NCBI GenBank assembly: GCA_937951485.1
Contig: CALEDJ010000020.1
Location: 52,010 to 116,009, forward strand
Length of the DNA: 64,000 nucleotides
Direction of reading: 5' to 3'
Source: an uncultured bacterium
Lineage (GTDB): Bacteria; Hydrogenedentota; Hydrogenedentia; Hydrogenedentales; CAILVY01
Shown here: positions 26,225 to 34,248 of the stretch, piece after piece
Layout: each line of letters starts with the position of its first letter
Numbering within the stretch: position 1 is the stretch's first letter
Translations under genes and position numbers: made by a program
The notes under the pieces: generated by a model
Told to the model about the DNA's origin: nothing
The model's database searches: none
Seen by the model: the letters and a program-made list of their open reading frames with translations, nothing else

Positions 26225-26755
26225 CGGAATGGCATACAACAGGGAATGCTGTGTTTGGCTACATCCCCCTTTGAAGGGGGTGGCGCGAAGCGCCGGGGGA
26301 TGTAAAAGTGCGGACGGGACCAGAAAGGCCAGGTGGAAGAAGCGGGTGGCGCGCAGCGCCGGGGGATGTAAAAGACCATATGCCACACCCCGACAAACCA
26401 CGCCATTCCCCAATGCCTCAAAAAACTCACGCCCGAAGGGCGGAACAAATTGAAACCCGTTCCGCTGAAGTGTTGCCGTGTTTTCGGTGGTCCTATCAGG
26501 TGATCGCTCTGAGAAGCGATTGATATCGTCACAACGCGAAAGCACATCGGCTGGGTGGGATATTCTCGTCCCATTTTCCGCGCCGGCATTTCTGCGGGAT
26601 TGCCGCGCTTGGCGGCGCGTGCTACACTGTAGCGGAGTAAGGCGGTTGAAGGGGATCGCCACCGGCTTTTGCAGGGCAAAATCCGGCGCGTATGCCTTCC
26701 CCGGTTGGTGAGTGCGCCGCCGCAGTGTTGAGCCGAAGCGACAGCGATTGGGAAT
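26225..26755. other. 531-base intergenic region with palindromic repeats
   Basis: It contains two copies of the CATCCCCC repeat (26261-26308 and 26345-26383) and otherwise no supported gene. Small frames here translate the repeats and lack ribosome-binding sites. Confidence 0.6.
26261..26383. repeat. CATCCCCC/GGGGGATG palindromic repeat, two copies
   Basis: The first copy (26261-26308) begins ACATCCCCC and ends GGGGGATGTAAAAG with a GGCGCGAAGCGCC centre. The second (26345-26383) repeats GGCGCGCAGCGCC, GGGGGATGTAAAAG and ACCATATG. The same unit in opposite orientation is at 35560-35580 and 40381-40440. Confidence 0.85.
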
Positions 26756-29700
26756 ATGACACAGGACGATCAGACCAGGCCGTCGGAGTCTGCCGATGTT
26801 GATCCGGGCAATACGGGACCTTCGGAACAAGGGATTCCGAACAACGCCCCACCCGATGCCGAGCCTCCAAAGGGGGAAATACCGGTTGACAGTGCCCGTA
26901 AGGAGGAATCCGTCCCTTCGGAGAGCGTGGCCAAACAGGAGGATATAGACCGGTTGGTGGCCGCCCTCATGCAGGAAGGTGCGCCGGAAAGGGATTCCGC
27001 CGAGACAGGTGCAGCGCACGAAAGCGGAAAAGAAGCCCCCGCAGCAAATGTTTCCGGCGAAATGGCGCCGGAAACGACCGTACCCATTCCGGAAGAAGCG
27101 GAAAAGGTTTCGAGCGCAGTCATGGGGGAAAGCGGTCGGGAGGAAATGGCCGAAGGCGATGCGTGTCTCCCGGAAGAGACCCTGGCGGCAGAGCCGTCCG
27201 CTGCGCTCCCCGACAAGGACTCGTTGTTGGACCAGTCCGCCCTGGAAGCCCTGTTAATCAAGGCGACGATAGACGAGCCGGAACCGGCTGAAATGGATGT
27301 GCCCCTCGTGGATGCCGCCGAGGATGAAAACCTGGCGCCCGTGGGCGAAGAAGATGTGCTGATTATTGAGGAAGAGGCAGAAGAAAAGCCCCTGCCTCCT
27401 TTGACGCCGACCCAGATAGACAAACTCATGGCCAAGACGAGCAAGAAGAGTTCGCCGTCTTCGCGCGTCAAGCGCCCCCCCGCCTCGGCCGCGCCAATCC
27501 CGGAAGAAAAGATCGAGACACTGATTTCCTCCATTGAAGACGATACAAACGGAGCATCGGAGACGGAAGAGAAACGGGAACAGGAAGCAGAGAGCACGGT
27601 GGGCACGGAAAACCTTGCCGCCGCCGCAACAACCCCCTCCCCCTCCGTGGCCGAAGTGGATTTGCTGGCCAAGGAGGAATTGAACGCCAAACTGGCGCAG
27701 GCCATGGAGGCGGACCGCCGGAAGCGAACCGAGAAACAACGCGAAGTGGAAAAAGCGCTTTGGGAAGCCGCGAAAAAGAGGAAAGCGGAGACCGTTGATA
27801 TCGTGGCACCGCCGGATAAGGAGATTCCGGAAACAACAGACTATGCGCCGCCGCCCAAGCCCCGCAAACCCAGCGCTCTTTCCACATTCCTGTATGAAAA
27901 CACTTTGCGTATCGCGGTGTCGCTCATTATCGGATTGCTTGTGGCCATGGGGACTTTCACGTGGCTCTATGTGAACCGGGAATTGATCCCCTCCATGGAT
28001 GCCTTCGGTATTCGCAGGACAGGCGAACTCGAATTGGCCATGCGGCGCGCGGAACGCTTTTACAGCGTAGGGGATTACGCGCGGGCCGCCCGGGAATTGG
28101 AACACCCGATCGCGCGGGCCGTGCCCGGAAAAGAGCGCAGCGACGCCCAATTTCTGCACATAGACGCCATGTATCATGATTACTCTGCATATGGCGGAGA
28201 GCCGTTGCGCCCCATTGAGATTATTGACTACATTGACAGGGCGATCGCGGAAGCCCCCCTGCACCCCCGCGCCCCGGAAGCCATCTATTGGAAAGCCGTG
28301 CTCTATCAGAGCGACGCCTTGCCCTACGCCGCAATGGATGCGTACCGCCAACTGATTGAGCAATATCCCGACACGCCGCACAGCGACAAGGTGCTCTATG
28401 AAGCCGCGCAACTCGCCCTTGAACTGCGCAATCCCCGCGAGACTTCGGAATACGCACAACGCCTGGTGCGCCAGTTTCCCGGTTCCCCCTACGCGCCTGG
28501 GGCGCGCCTGCTGCTGGGCGACGCATACGCCATGGCCGGCATGGAGGACGATGCGCGCACCCTGTATGTGCGGGTCGCACAGGCGCATCTGACAGACGCC
28601 ATCGGCGCCGAGGCGTACCTGCGCCTGGCGCGGCTCGCGATGACGCAGCAACGATATGACGAAGTCATCACCCATCTGGAATCGCGCATGCATGACGCAT
28701 TTACGGAAAAAGGAAACGATCAGGTCCATCTGCTTCTGGCGCAGGCGTACAGGATGAAGGGACAGCGGGAGAAAGCGCGGGAAATCCTCAATGATCTCAT
28801 CAATTTCTTTCCCGACAGCGACGTGATTCCCGACGCCTATGTGGAATTGACCCAGGTGTTGGATGAACTCGGCCGGCGCAAGGATGCGGTACGTCTGGCG
28901 CAGCAGGCGGCAAGACGCTATCCCGAAAGCCCGCAAGTCTTGCGGAATGCGGGCGAACTGCTGGGGATCGAAGGCAACGCCCTCGCCGCCGCAAGCATGC
29001 TGGTGGCTGCGGATGAGGCCGGCGCAAATGATCCCACGCTGTTGTTGACCGCGGCGCGCCACTACCGCACGTTAAACATGTTGGAGCAGGCGCGCGAAAC
29101 CTATGCCTCCCTGCGCCGCAAGCATGCACGCGCGCCGCAGGCCGTCACCGCCGGAATCGAGGAAGCGCAGGTGCTCTACGCGATGGAACGGATCGCCCAG
29201 GCGATCAGCCGCATGGAAAACCTCCTGGTGACAACGGGCGACGGCGAACAAAGGCTGGCGGTGCTGCTGGCGGCGGCAAGGCTCTATCGGGACCTCGGCA
29301 TTGCCGAAAAGGTGGTGGAACTGTCAAAGCAAATCGCCGCCCTTGCAACAGACCCGCAGGTGCTCGCCGAAACGACGATAGACCTGATTGACGCGGGCGC
29401 GACGGAGGACGCGCGACGCATCATTAACCGGTTGGATTTTTCGCGCGTGAAGAATGCCACCGCATATGCCCTGCTCATGAAGGAAGGCAAGGCATTGATG
29501 GGCGTGGACCCCCGCCGCGGCCTGGAACGCATGGAACAAGCCTATCTGGGCTATCCCGAAACCCGTGCCCCTGAAGACGAACAGGACCTCATCGAAGCAT
29601 ATCTGGCCGCCGACCGACCCGCGCCCGTGCGCCGCATTGTGATGGAAAAACGCGCGCGCGCGCGCGAAGCGCCCGTGGAATTGCCCTATTTCATTGACGC

Positions 29701-30013
29701 CGCCGTCACGTGGGCCGATTACCTCTTCGCCAAAGGCGACTACCGCGCCGCCGCCGACGCCTATGCCATGGCCCAGGAGGCCGCCGCCGACGCGCTACAC
29801 ACGGTTACCGGCATCAAGAAGGATATTGCCTGGGCAAAATACCAGCGCGCAAACGCCCTGCTCAAACTGAACGATTTCCATGCCAGTCTCGCCCTGTTCA
29901 CGGAAATCGCCGCGTCCGATGCGCCGTGGGCGAAAGAGGCGGCCGTCAAGGCGGAATACGCCCGGCTGGAACAGCAACTCCGAGGCGAAACCCCCATCGC
30001 CCAGGAGGGATGA
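26756..30013 (+). CDS. Large single-pass TPR protein with acidic N-terminal domain
   Basis: A 1085-residue protein. The first 370 residues are acidic and low complexity, rich in Glu, Pro, Ala and Ser, with KTSKKSS near 225. A single transmembrane segment lies at about 383-405 (IAVSLIIGLLVAMGTFTWLY). A helical TPR-type region follows, about 430-1075, with BamD/YbgF-like repeats such as YPDTPHSDKVLYEAAQLALE, FPGSPYAPGARLLLGDAY and FFPDSDVIPDAYVELTQVL. This predicts an inner-membrane protein with a disordered cytoplasmic tail and a large periplasmic scaffold. The ATG at 26756 has only a weak ribosome-binding site. The next two genes follow after 3 bases and a 4-base overlap, so it heads an operon with a coiled-coil protein and a histidine kinase. 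Confidence 0.8.
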   Translation: MTQDDQTRPSESADVDPGNTGPSEQGIPNNAPPDAEPPKGEIPVDSARKEESVPSESVAKQEDIDRLVAALMQEGAPERDSAETGAAHESGKEAPAANVSGEMAPETTVPIPEEAEKVSSAVMGESGREEMAEGDACLPEETLAAEPSAALPDKDSLLDQSALEALLIKATIDEPEPAEMDVPLVDAAEDENLAPVGEEDVLIIEEEAEEKPLPPLTPTQIDKLMAKTSKKSSPSSRVKRPPASAAPIPEEKIETLISSIEDDTNGASETEEKREQEAESTVGTENLAAAATTPSPSVAEVDLLAKEELNAKLAQAMEADRRKRTEKQREVEKALWEAAKKRKAETVDIVAPPDKEIPETTDYAPPPKPRKPSALSTFLYENTLRIAVSLIIGLLVAMGTFTWLYVNRELIPSMDAFGIRRTGELELAMRRAERFYSVGDYARAARELEHPIARAVPGKERSDAQFLHIDAMYHDYSAYGGEPLRPIEIIDYIDRAIAEAPLHPRAPEAIYWKAVLYQSDALPYAAMDAYRQLIEQYPDTPHSDKVLYEAAQLALELRNPRETSEYAQRLVRQFPGSPYAPGARLLLGDAYAMAGMEDDARTLYVRVAQAHLTDAIGAEAYLRLARLAMTQQRYDEVITHLESRMHDAFTEKGNDQVHLLLAQAYRMKGQREKAREILNDLINFFPDSDVIPDAYVELTQVLDELGRRKDAVRLAQQAARRYPESPQVLRNAGELLGIEGNALAAASMLVAADEAGANDPTLLLTAARHYRTLNMLEQARETYASLRRKHARAPQAVTAGIEEAQVLYAMERIAQAISRMENLLVTTGDGEQRLAVLLAAARLYRDLGIAEKVVELSKQIAALATDPQVLAETTIDLIDAGATEDARRIINRLDFSRVKNATAYALLMKEGKALMGVDPRRGLERMEQAYLGYPETRAPEDEQDLIEAYLAADRPAPVRRIVMEKRARAREAPVELPYFIDAAVTWADYLFAKGDYRAAADAYAMAQEAAADALHTVTGIKKDIAWAKYQRANALLKLNDFHASLALFTEIAASDAPWAKEAAVKAEYARLEQQLRGETPIAQEG

Positions 30014-30016
30014 CAC

Positions 30017-30457
30017 ATGGATGACATGGCCCTTTGCCAGCGCGTTCGCGCCGCCATGGAACGACAAATCGCATGGATGGAAACTGCGCTGCGGGATTTG
30101 GAGGGACTGGAATCCGGTGGAAATGAAGCGGCTTTGGAGCACTTGGCCGCAACGCAGAAAACACGGGAGAAGCAACTGGCGGACCTGCTCCGTGAACAAC
30201 GGACCCTGCTGGCCGAGTGGCGGGCCGCGCAGGGAATTCCCGCGGAAGAGCGCGAGAGGATGCGCCGCCTGGCGGCGGGTGCGGAGAAACTTGCCGGACG
30301 GCTCCGCCGTCGGTATGACGAAGCCGTTGCGTGGGCCGATGCGGAAAAGAAACACTGCGCAGAGGCCATGCAGTCCGTCCGGCGCGGTCGCGACATGATC
30401 ACCCGATACCGCCCCGGAATAGACGAACCCCCGGGATTCATTGATCGCAACGCATGA
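30017..30457 (+). CDS. Coiled-coil protein, possibly FlgN-like chaperone
   Basis: A 146-residue, highly helical protein with GGAGGG before its ATG at 30017. Heptad-like charged stretches run through about 10-120 (ATQKTREKQLADLLREQRTL). The C terminus ends RYRPGIDEPPGFIDRNA. Length, helix content and a short polar tail resemble FlgN, the chaperone for flagellar hook-filament junction proteins, but no residue is diagnostic. A kinase resembling the flagellar FlrB/FlgS type follows with a 4-base overlap, which gives some support. No structural flagellar gene is in the window, so the alternative is a generic coiled-coil partner of the TPR protein. Confidence 0.6.
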   Translation: MDDMALCQRVRAAMERQIAWMETALRDLEGLESGGNEAALEHLAATQKTREKQLADLLREQRTLLAEWRAAQGIPAEERERMRRLAAGAEKLAGRLRRRYDEAVAWADAEKKHCAEAMQSVRRGRDMITRYRPGIDEPPGFIDRNA

Positions 30458-31602
30458 CAAACGAGATCGGCGACATCGAAACGCTCGCGCAGGCATTTGA
30501 AGCGTTCATCCAAAGCACGCGCACCCTGGAGGAGGCGCATCGCCGCTTGCAGGAACGCATCGGCGAACTCGACCAGGAACTCGCCGGCAAGAACCGGGAA
30601 CTGGCCCTCAGCACGGAATACCTGACCAATCTCCTCGAAAGCATCTCCGACGGCGTCATCGCGGTGGACCCCGACGGCATCGTTACCAGATTCAACCGCG
30701 CCGCCGCCGCCATCCTCGGATATGAAGCAAAGGAAGTCACCGGCAGGCCGTTCAAGGATATTTTCGGGCGGGACTTCGCCGCACCGCGCATTCCCGACGA
30801 CATGGCGCTGCGCGCCAGAAGCGGCAGAATGGTGCCCATCAGCGAACGCGATTCCCCCATCCACGATCAGAGCGGACGCCGCATCGGCAACGTGAAAACC
30901 TTTCAGGACCTCAGCGAGATCATCGCCCTGCGCGAGCAGGTGCGCCAACGCGACCGCCTCGCCGCCATCGGCGAAATGGCCGCCACCGTGGCCCATGAAA
31001 TCCGAAACCCGCTCGGCGGCATTCGCGGCTTTGCCGCATTTCTCGCCCGCGACATCCCCCCGGATGACCCCCGCGCCCGACTCGTGGACAAAATCCAGGA
31101 GGGTACGCGCATCCTCGACACCGTAGTGAATGACCTCCTCGAATACACCCGCCCAGTCAATCTGAATCCAACCACCGTGGCATGCGGGGCCCTCCTCCAG
31201 GATGTCGTCGGCTTTCTGAACCATGACCCCGCGCGTATTGCCGTTTCCGTCGCCATGCCGCCATCGCTGCACGTGCGCGCCGACCCGGAAAAAATGCGGC
31301 AGGTTTTCATGAACATCCTCATCAACGCCGTGCAAAGCATCCGCGATTCCGGCGAAATCGCCATAACCGCACAGGCCGACGACCACTATGTCGCCATCGC
31401 ATTCCGCGACACCGGTTGCGGCATGGACGCCGGGGAACTGGAACGCATTTTCTGGCCGTTCTACACCACAAAGGAAAAGGGCACCGGTTTGGGACTTGCC
31501 GTGTGCAGGAAGATCGTCGAAGCCCACGGCGGCGACATCCGCGCCGACAGCCGCCCCGGCGAAGGAACCACCATCACCCTCCGCCTCCCCCGCGTGGAAT
31601 AA
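30454..31602 (+). CDS. PAS-domain sensor histidine kinase, FlrB/AtoS-like
   Basis: A 382-residue soluble kinase with no transmembrane segment. A coiled coil (about 10-55) precedes a PAS domain (about 58-155; SISDGVIAVDPDGIVTRFN). Then a HisKA domain has MAATVAHEIRNPLGG with the phospho-acceptor His at 181. A HATPase_c domain follows, with N box NILINAV, G1 DTGCGM, and G2 GTGLGLAVC. Its coiled-coil-PAS-kinase order with MAATVAHEIRNPLGGI resembles FlrB/FlgS kinases that control flagellar genes, working with a sigma54 response regulator. The regulator is not in the window. It overlaps the FlgN-like gene by 4 bases (ATGA), so the two are translationally coupled. Confidence 0.88.
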   Translation: MTNEIGDIETLAQAFEAFIQSTRTLEEAHRRLQERIGELDQELAGKNRELALSTEYLTNLLESISDGVIAVDPDGIVTRFNRAAAAILGYEAKEVTGRPFKDIFGRDFAAPRIPDDMALRARSGRMVPISERDSPIHDQSGRRIGNVKTFQDLSEIIALREQVRQRDRLAAIGEMAATVAHEIRNPLGGIRGFAAFLARDIPPDDPRARLVDKIQEGTRILDTVVNDLLEYTRPVNLNPTTVACGALLQDVVGFLNHDPARIAVSVAMPPSLHVRADPEKMRQVFMNILINAVQSIRDSGEIAITAQADDHYVAIAFRDTGCGMDAGELERIFWPFYTTKEKGTGLGLAVCRKIVEAHGGDIRADSRPGEGTTITLRLPRVE

Positions 31603-31624
31603 ACCGCGCACCGCAGCGCCCCCT

Positions 31625-31651
31625 CTCCATGCCGTCCATAATGTCCATTCC
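31625..31651. repeat. 9-bp-period GTCCAT array (short)
   Basis: Three 9-base units CTCCATGCC, GTCCATAAT, GTCCATTCC lie between the kinase stop and the next oxidoreductase gene. The last unit is identical to one at 24770-24778. Confidence 0.65.
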
Positions 31652-31711
31652 ATACAAGACACCATCCCCCTCAATATGCTATATTTTCTCACAAAAAAGA
31701 AGGAGGACAGC

Positions 31712-32758
31712 ATGGCGAAAGTCGGATTTGGGATAATCGGATGCGGGAATATCGGGCCGGTGCATGCGGCGGCCATCGCGGGGGTCAAGCAGGCCAGGCT
31801 TGTCGCGGTGTCCGATATTGTGGAGGCCAGCGCCAACCGCCTGGCGAGTCAATATGGGGCCGACGCCTACACCGATTTCCGGGCGCTGCTGGAACGCAAA
31901 GACGTTCACGCGGTCTCCCTCTGCGTACCCAGCGGCATGCGCGCGGAAATCGCGGAAATCTGCGCCGCCGCCGGCAAGCATATCCTTTGCGAAAAACCCC
32001 TCGAAGTCAGTACGAAACGCATTGACCGCATCATCCGCGCCACGGACAAGGCAGGCGTGCTGCTGGGTTGCGTTTTTCAGAGCCGTTTCGCCGAAGGCAC
32101 GCGCCACATCCGAAAAGCCATTGAAACCGGTCGCTTCGGAAAACTGGTGCTTGGCGACGCCTACATCAAATGGTATCGCTCGCCGGAATACTACGCGAGC
32201 GGGGCATGGCGCGGCACGCGCAAACTCGACGGCGGCGGCGCGCTGATGAACCAGGGCATCCACCAGATTGATCTGCTCCTGCATTTCATGGGGCCGGCAA
32301 AACGGGTGGTTGCGCAGACCACGTGCATCGGACACGAAGGACTTGAGGTGGAGGACCTCGCCACCGCCATGGTCGAATTCAAAAACGGCGCCTTCGGCGT
32401 GATAGAAGGCAGCACCGCCACATGGCCGGGGCACCCCGCCCGCGTCGAAGTGCATGGCACCGAGGGCGGCGCCATTCTCGAAGACGGCGAACTGGTTTTC
32501 TGGCGTTTCAGCAAACGCAAGCCGGTGGACGCGAAAATCGAAGCGGCCATGGGCCGCGAATCGGCGCTGGGTTCCGGTGCCGCTGACCCGCTGGCCGCGC
32601 TCAAAGCCGAAGGCCATCGGCGTCAAATCGAAGATTTCACCAGGGCGATTCTGGAAGGGCGTTCGCCGACTGTGGACGGCCGCGAAGGCCGCCATGCCGT
32701 CGAATTGATCGAGTGTATTTACAAGTCAGCGAGCACCGGAAAGACCGTGACATTGTGA
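31712..32758 (+). CDS. Gfo/Idh/MocA-family oxidoreductase
   Basis: A 348-residue protein from the ATG at 31712, preceded by a strong AAGGAGG. It has the Rossmann glycine motif IIGCGNIGPVH, ADAYTDFRALL, and the family catalytic Lys in CEKPLEVS near residue 95. NQGIHQIDLLLHFMG carries the conserved His. Total length is normal for the family. It probably oxidises a sugar or inositol. It stands alone: the next gene is 410 bases away across a repeat-rich gap, and the histidine kinase gene ends 109 bases upstream. Similarity to the 22.1-kb and 34.2-kb enzymes is only at family level. Confidence 0.92.
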   Translation: MAKVGFGIIGCGNIGPVHAAAIAGVKQARLVAVSDIVEASANRLASQYGADAYTDFRALLERKDVHAVSLCVPSGMRAEIAEICAAAGKHILCEKPLEVSTKRIDRIIRATDKAGVLLGCVFQSRFAEGTRHIRKAIETGRFGKLVLGDAYIKWYRSPEYYASGAWRGTRKLDGGGALMNQGIHQIDLLLHFMGPAKRVVAQTTCIGHEGLEVEDLATAMVEFKNGAFGVIEGSTATWPGHPARVEVHGTEGGAILEDGELVFWRFSKRKPVDAKIEAAMGRESALGSGAADPLAALKAEGHRRQIEDFTRAILEGRSPTVDGREGRHAVELIECIYKSASTGKTVTL

Positions 32759-32767
32759 ATCTGTGTT

Positions 32768-32956
32768 TGTTGTGGCCGGTTTCCAGACCTATCTGTTGTG
32801 GCCGGTCTCCAGACCTATCTGTTGTGGCCGGTCTCCAGACCGAGCCACGCAACCGACCGAAGGTCTCCAGGTTGAGAAAAAGGACTATCTGTTGTGGCCG
32901 GTCTCCAGACCGAGCCACACGCAACCGACCGAAGGTCTCCAGGTTGAGAAAAAGGA
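32768..32956. repeat. Tandem TGTTGTGGCCGGTCTCCAGACC array
   Basis: Two long units of about 65 bases (32821-32885 and 32891-32956) share GTTGTGGCCGGTCTCCAGAC, a CAACCGACCGAAGGTCTCC segment and GTTGAGAAAAAGGA; two short partial units precede them. Fragments of the same repeat, TTGTGGCCGG, occur near 5521-5560 and 33097. Confidence 0.85.
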
Positions 32957-32987
32957 CGGCAAGGACGGCAAGGAGAGCAAAGACTGG
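32952..32987. repeat. 9-bp-period AAGGACGGC array
   Basis: Units AAGGACGGC, AAGGACGGC, AAGGAGAGC, AAAGACTGG. Read on the other strand the unit is GTCCTTGCC, again a GTCC-N5 nonamer. Confidence 0.7.
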
Positions 32988-33021
32988 CGGGACTCTTGCC
33001 GCGTTCGCTCGCTCTTGAACT

Positions 33022-33042
33022 GACGCGGCAAGATGCCGCGTC
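33022..33042. repeat. GCGGCA-AGA-TGCCGC hairpin
   Basis: Perfect 9-bp arms GACGCGGCA/TGCCGCGTC around AGA. The core matches the first hairpin at 14045-14077. Confidence 0.85.
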
Positions 33043-33168
33043 TGCAATTGGAACATGGGTGGGTGAAGCAAAGCGAAACCCACCATTGACTATTATGTGG
33101 CGCGGTCAGGAGACCGTCCACAACAGAAAACTTCATTGCACCCACCTTGCGGGAATGCATTGAAGAAG

Positions 33169-34248
33169 ATGGGAATATGTATGCGTGTTGCACTGCGTTT
33201 TGCGATAGTCATCGGCGTTTGTATGCCCGGGGCTGCCTGGGCGGGACCTGATACCGACCCGCTTGTCCCCATGAATGAATCATTGGGCAGGGCCGCCGAT
33301 GCGCCGTTGCCGGAGGTCGTGGCGCGCATCGGCGACGAAATCATTACCGGGGCGGAATTCCAACGGGACCTTGAATACCGTCTCCGGCGAATGGAAGCCA
33401 TTCAGGGCCGAAGCATCACGCCGGACACCGCATTCCGTCGTGAAACCCTCCAGGATGTCATAGACGGACGCATTCTCAAGATTCTGGCAAAGAATGCGGG
33501 CATTGTCGTGACGGACGAGGAGGTCGCTGCGGAGTATGAACAAGGCCGCGCCGCCTTGGGGTCGGAAGACGCTTTTCAGGCATACCTGAAGCGCGAGGGG
33601 ATGACCGAGGACTACCTGTTGCAGGAGATTCGCAACCGGTTGATGACGGAGAGATGGGTTGAGCGGAAAACGGCGGGTATTCATATTTCCGAGCAAGACC
33701 TTCGTCGGGAATATGAGCGATGGACGCGCGAAGGCCGTTTGGTCCGCACGGGCCGCACCGCCGACATCGCGCATATTCTGATCCGCGTCGCCTCGGAAAG
33801 CCCTGGAGACGATGATGCCGCCCGGCAGCGCATCGAAGCGGTCCGCAACCGTATTCTGGCCGGCGAGAATTTTCAGGATGTCGCCCGCGAGGTCTCCGAG
33901 GACCCTGTTTCCGCGCCATTGGGCGGCGAATACCTGGAAGCGGCGCCCGGCAAGATGCTGCCGGAAGTCGAGGAACGCCTGTTCACCCTGGTAATCGGCG
34001 AGGTTTCGGAGCCTTTCCGTTCCCGGCACGGCTGGCACATCATGACGGTTCTGGCGCAAAATGCGCCCGGTGTCATTTCCTATGAGCGGGCGCGCGAATT
34101 GTTGCATACCAGCCTGCTCAACGCCCGCAAGAACGCCATCCTCTCCAAAATCGTGGAAGATGCCAAGAAGGTGTTGGACATAGAAATCTTCCGCATTTCC
34201 GAAGATTCTGAAGAGAACCAGACGCAAAAGGAGATTGTTGCGCCGTGA
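33169..34248 (+). CDS. SurA-like periplasmic peptidyl-prolyl isomerase (parvulin)
   Basis: A 359-residue protein from the ATG at 33169; an ATG at 33181 also gives a good signal peptide (ALRFAIVIGVCMPGAAWA). A SurA-type N-terminal helical domain (about 45-190; VVARIGDEIITGAEFQRDLE) is followed by a parvulin domain at about 195-300, with AHILIRVAS, FQDVAREVSEDPVSAPLGG and RSRHGWHIMTVL. Parvulin-type folding helpers such as SurA assist outer-membrane proteins in the periplasm. The C-terminal tail is charged. Its stop overlaps the GTG start of an oxidoreductase gene by 4 bases, an unusual partner because that enzyme has no signal peptide. Confidence 0.88.
   Translation: MGICMRVALRFAIVIGVCMPGAAWAGPDTDPLVPMNESLGRAADAPLPEVVARIGDEIITGAEFQRDLEYRLRRMEAIQGRSITPDTAFRRETLQDVIDGRILKILAKNAGIVVTDEEVAAEYEQGRAALGSEDAFQAYLKREGMTEDYLLQEIRNRLMTERWVERKTAGIHISEQDLRREYERWTREGRLVRTGRTADIAHILIRVASESPGDDDAARQRIEAVRNRILAGENFQDVAREVSEDPVSAPLGGEYLEAAPGKMLPEVEERLFTLVIGEVSEPFRSRHGWHIMTVLAQNAPGVISYERARELLHTSLLNARKNAILSKIVEDAKKVLDIEIFRISEDSEENQTQKEIVAP

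Larger units (their letters stand above)
32759..33168. other. 410-base repeat-rich intergenic region
   Basis: It holds a tandem TTGTGGCCGGTCTCCAGAC array (32768-32956), a 9-bp-period array (32952-32987), a GCGGCA-AGA-TGCCGC hairpin (33022-33042) and a GGTCAGGAGACCGTCCACAAC element near 33105. I see no gene. Confidence 0.75.

Noticed and set aside
27254-29062. A minus-strand frame of 602 codons in the TPR gene
   Set aside because: Mirror of TPR coding sequence with no family resemblance.
29761-31836. A minus-strand frame of 691 codons
   Set aside because: Antisense to the coiled-coil and kinase genes, which have intact catalytic motifs and coupled starts.
32768-33042. CRISPR array
   Set aside because: Repeat units vary in length, are not separated by unique spacers of constant size, and there is no cas gene.
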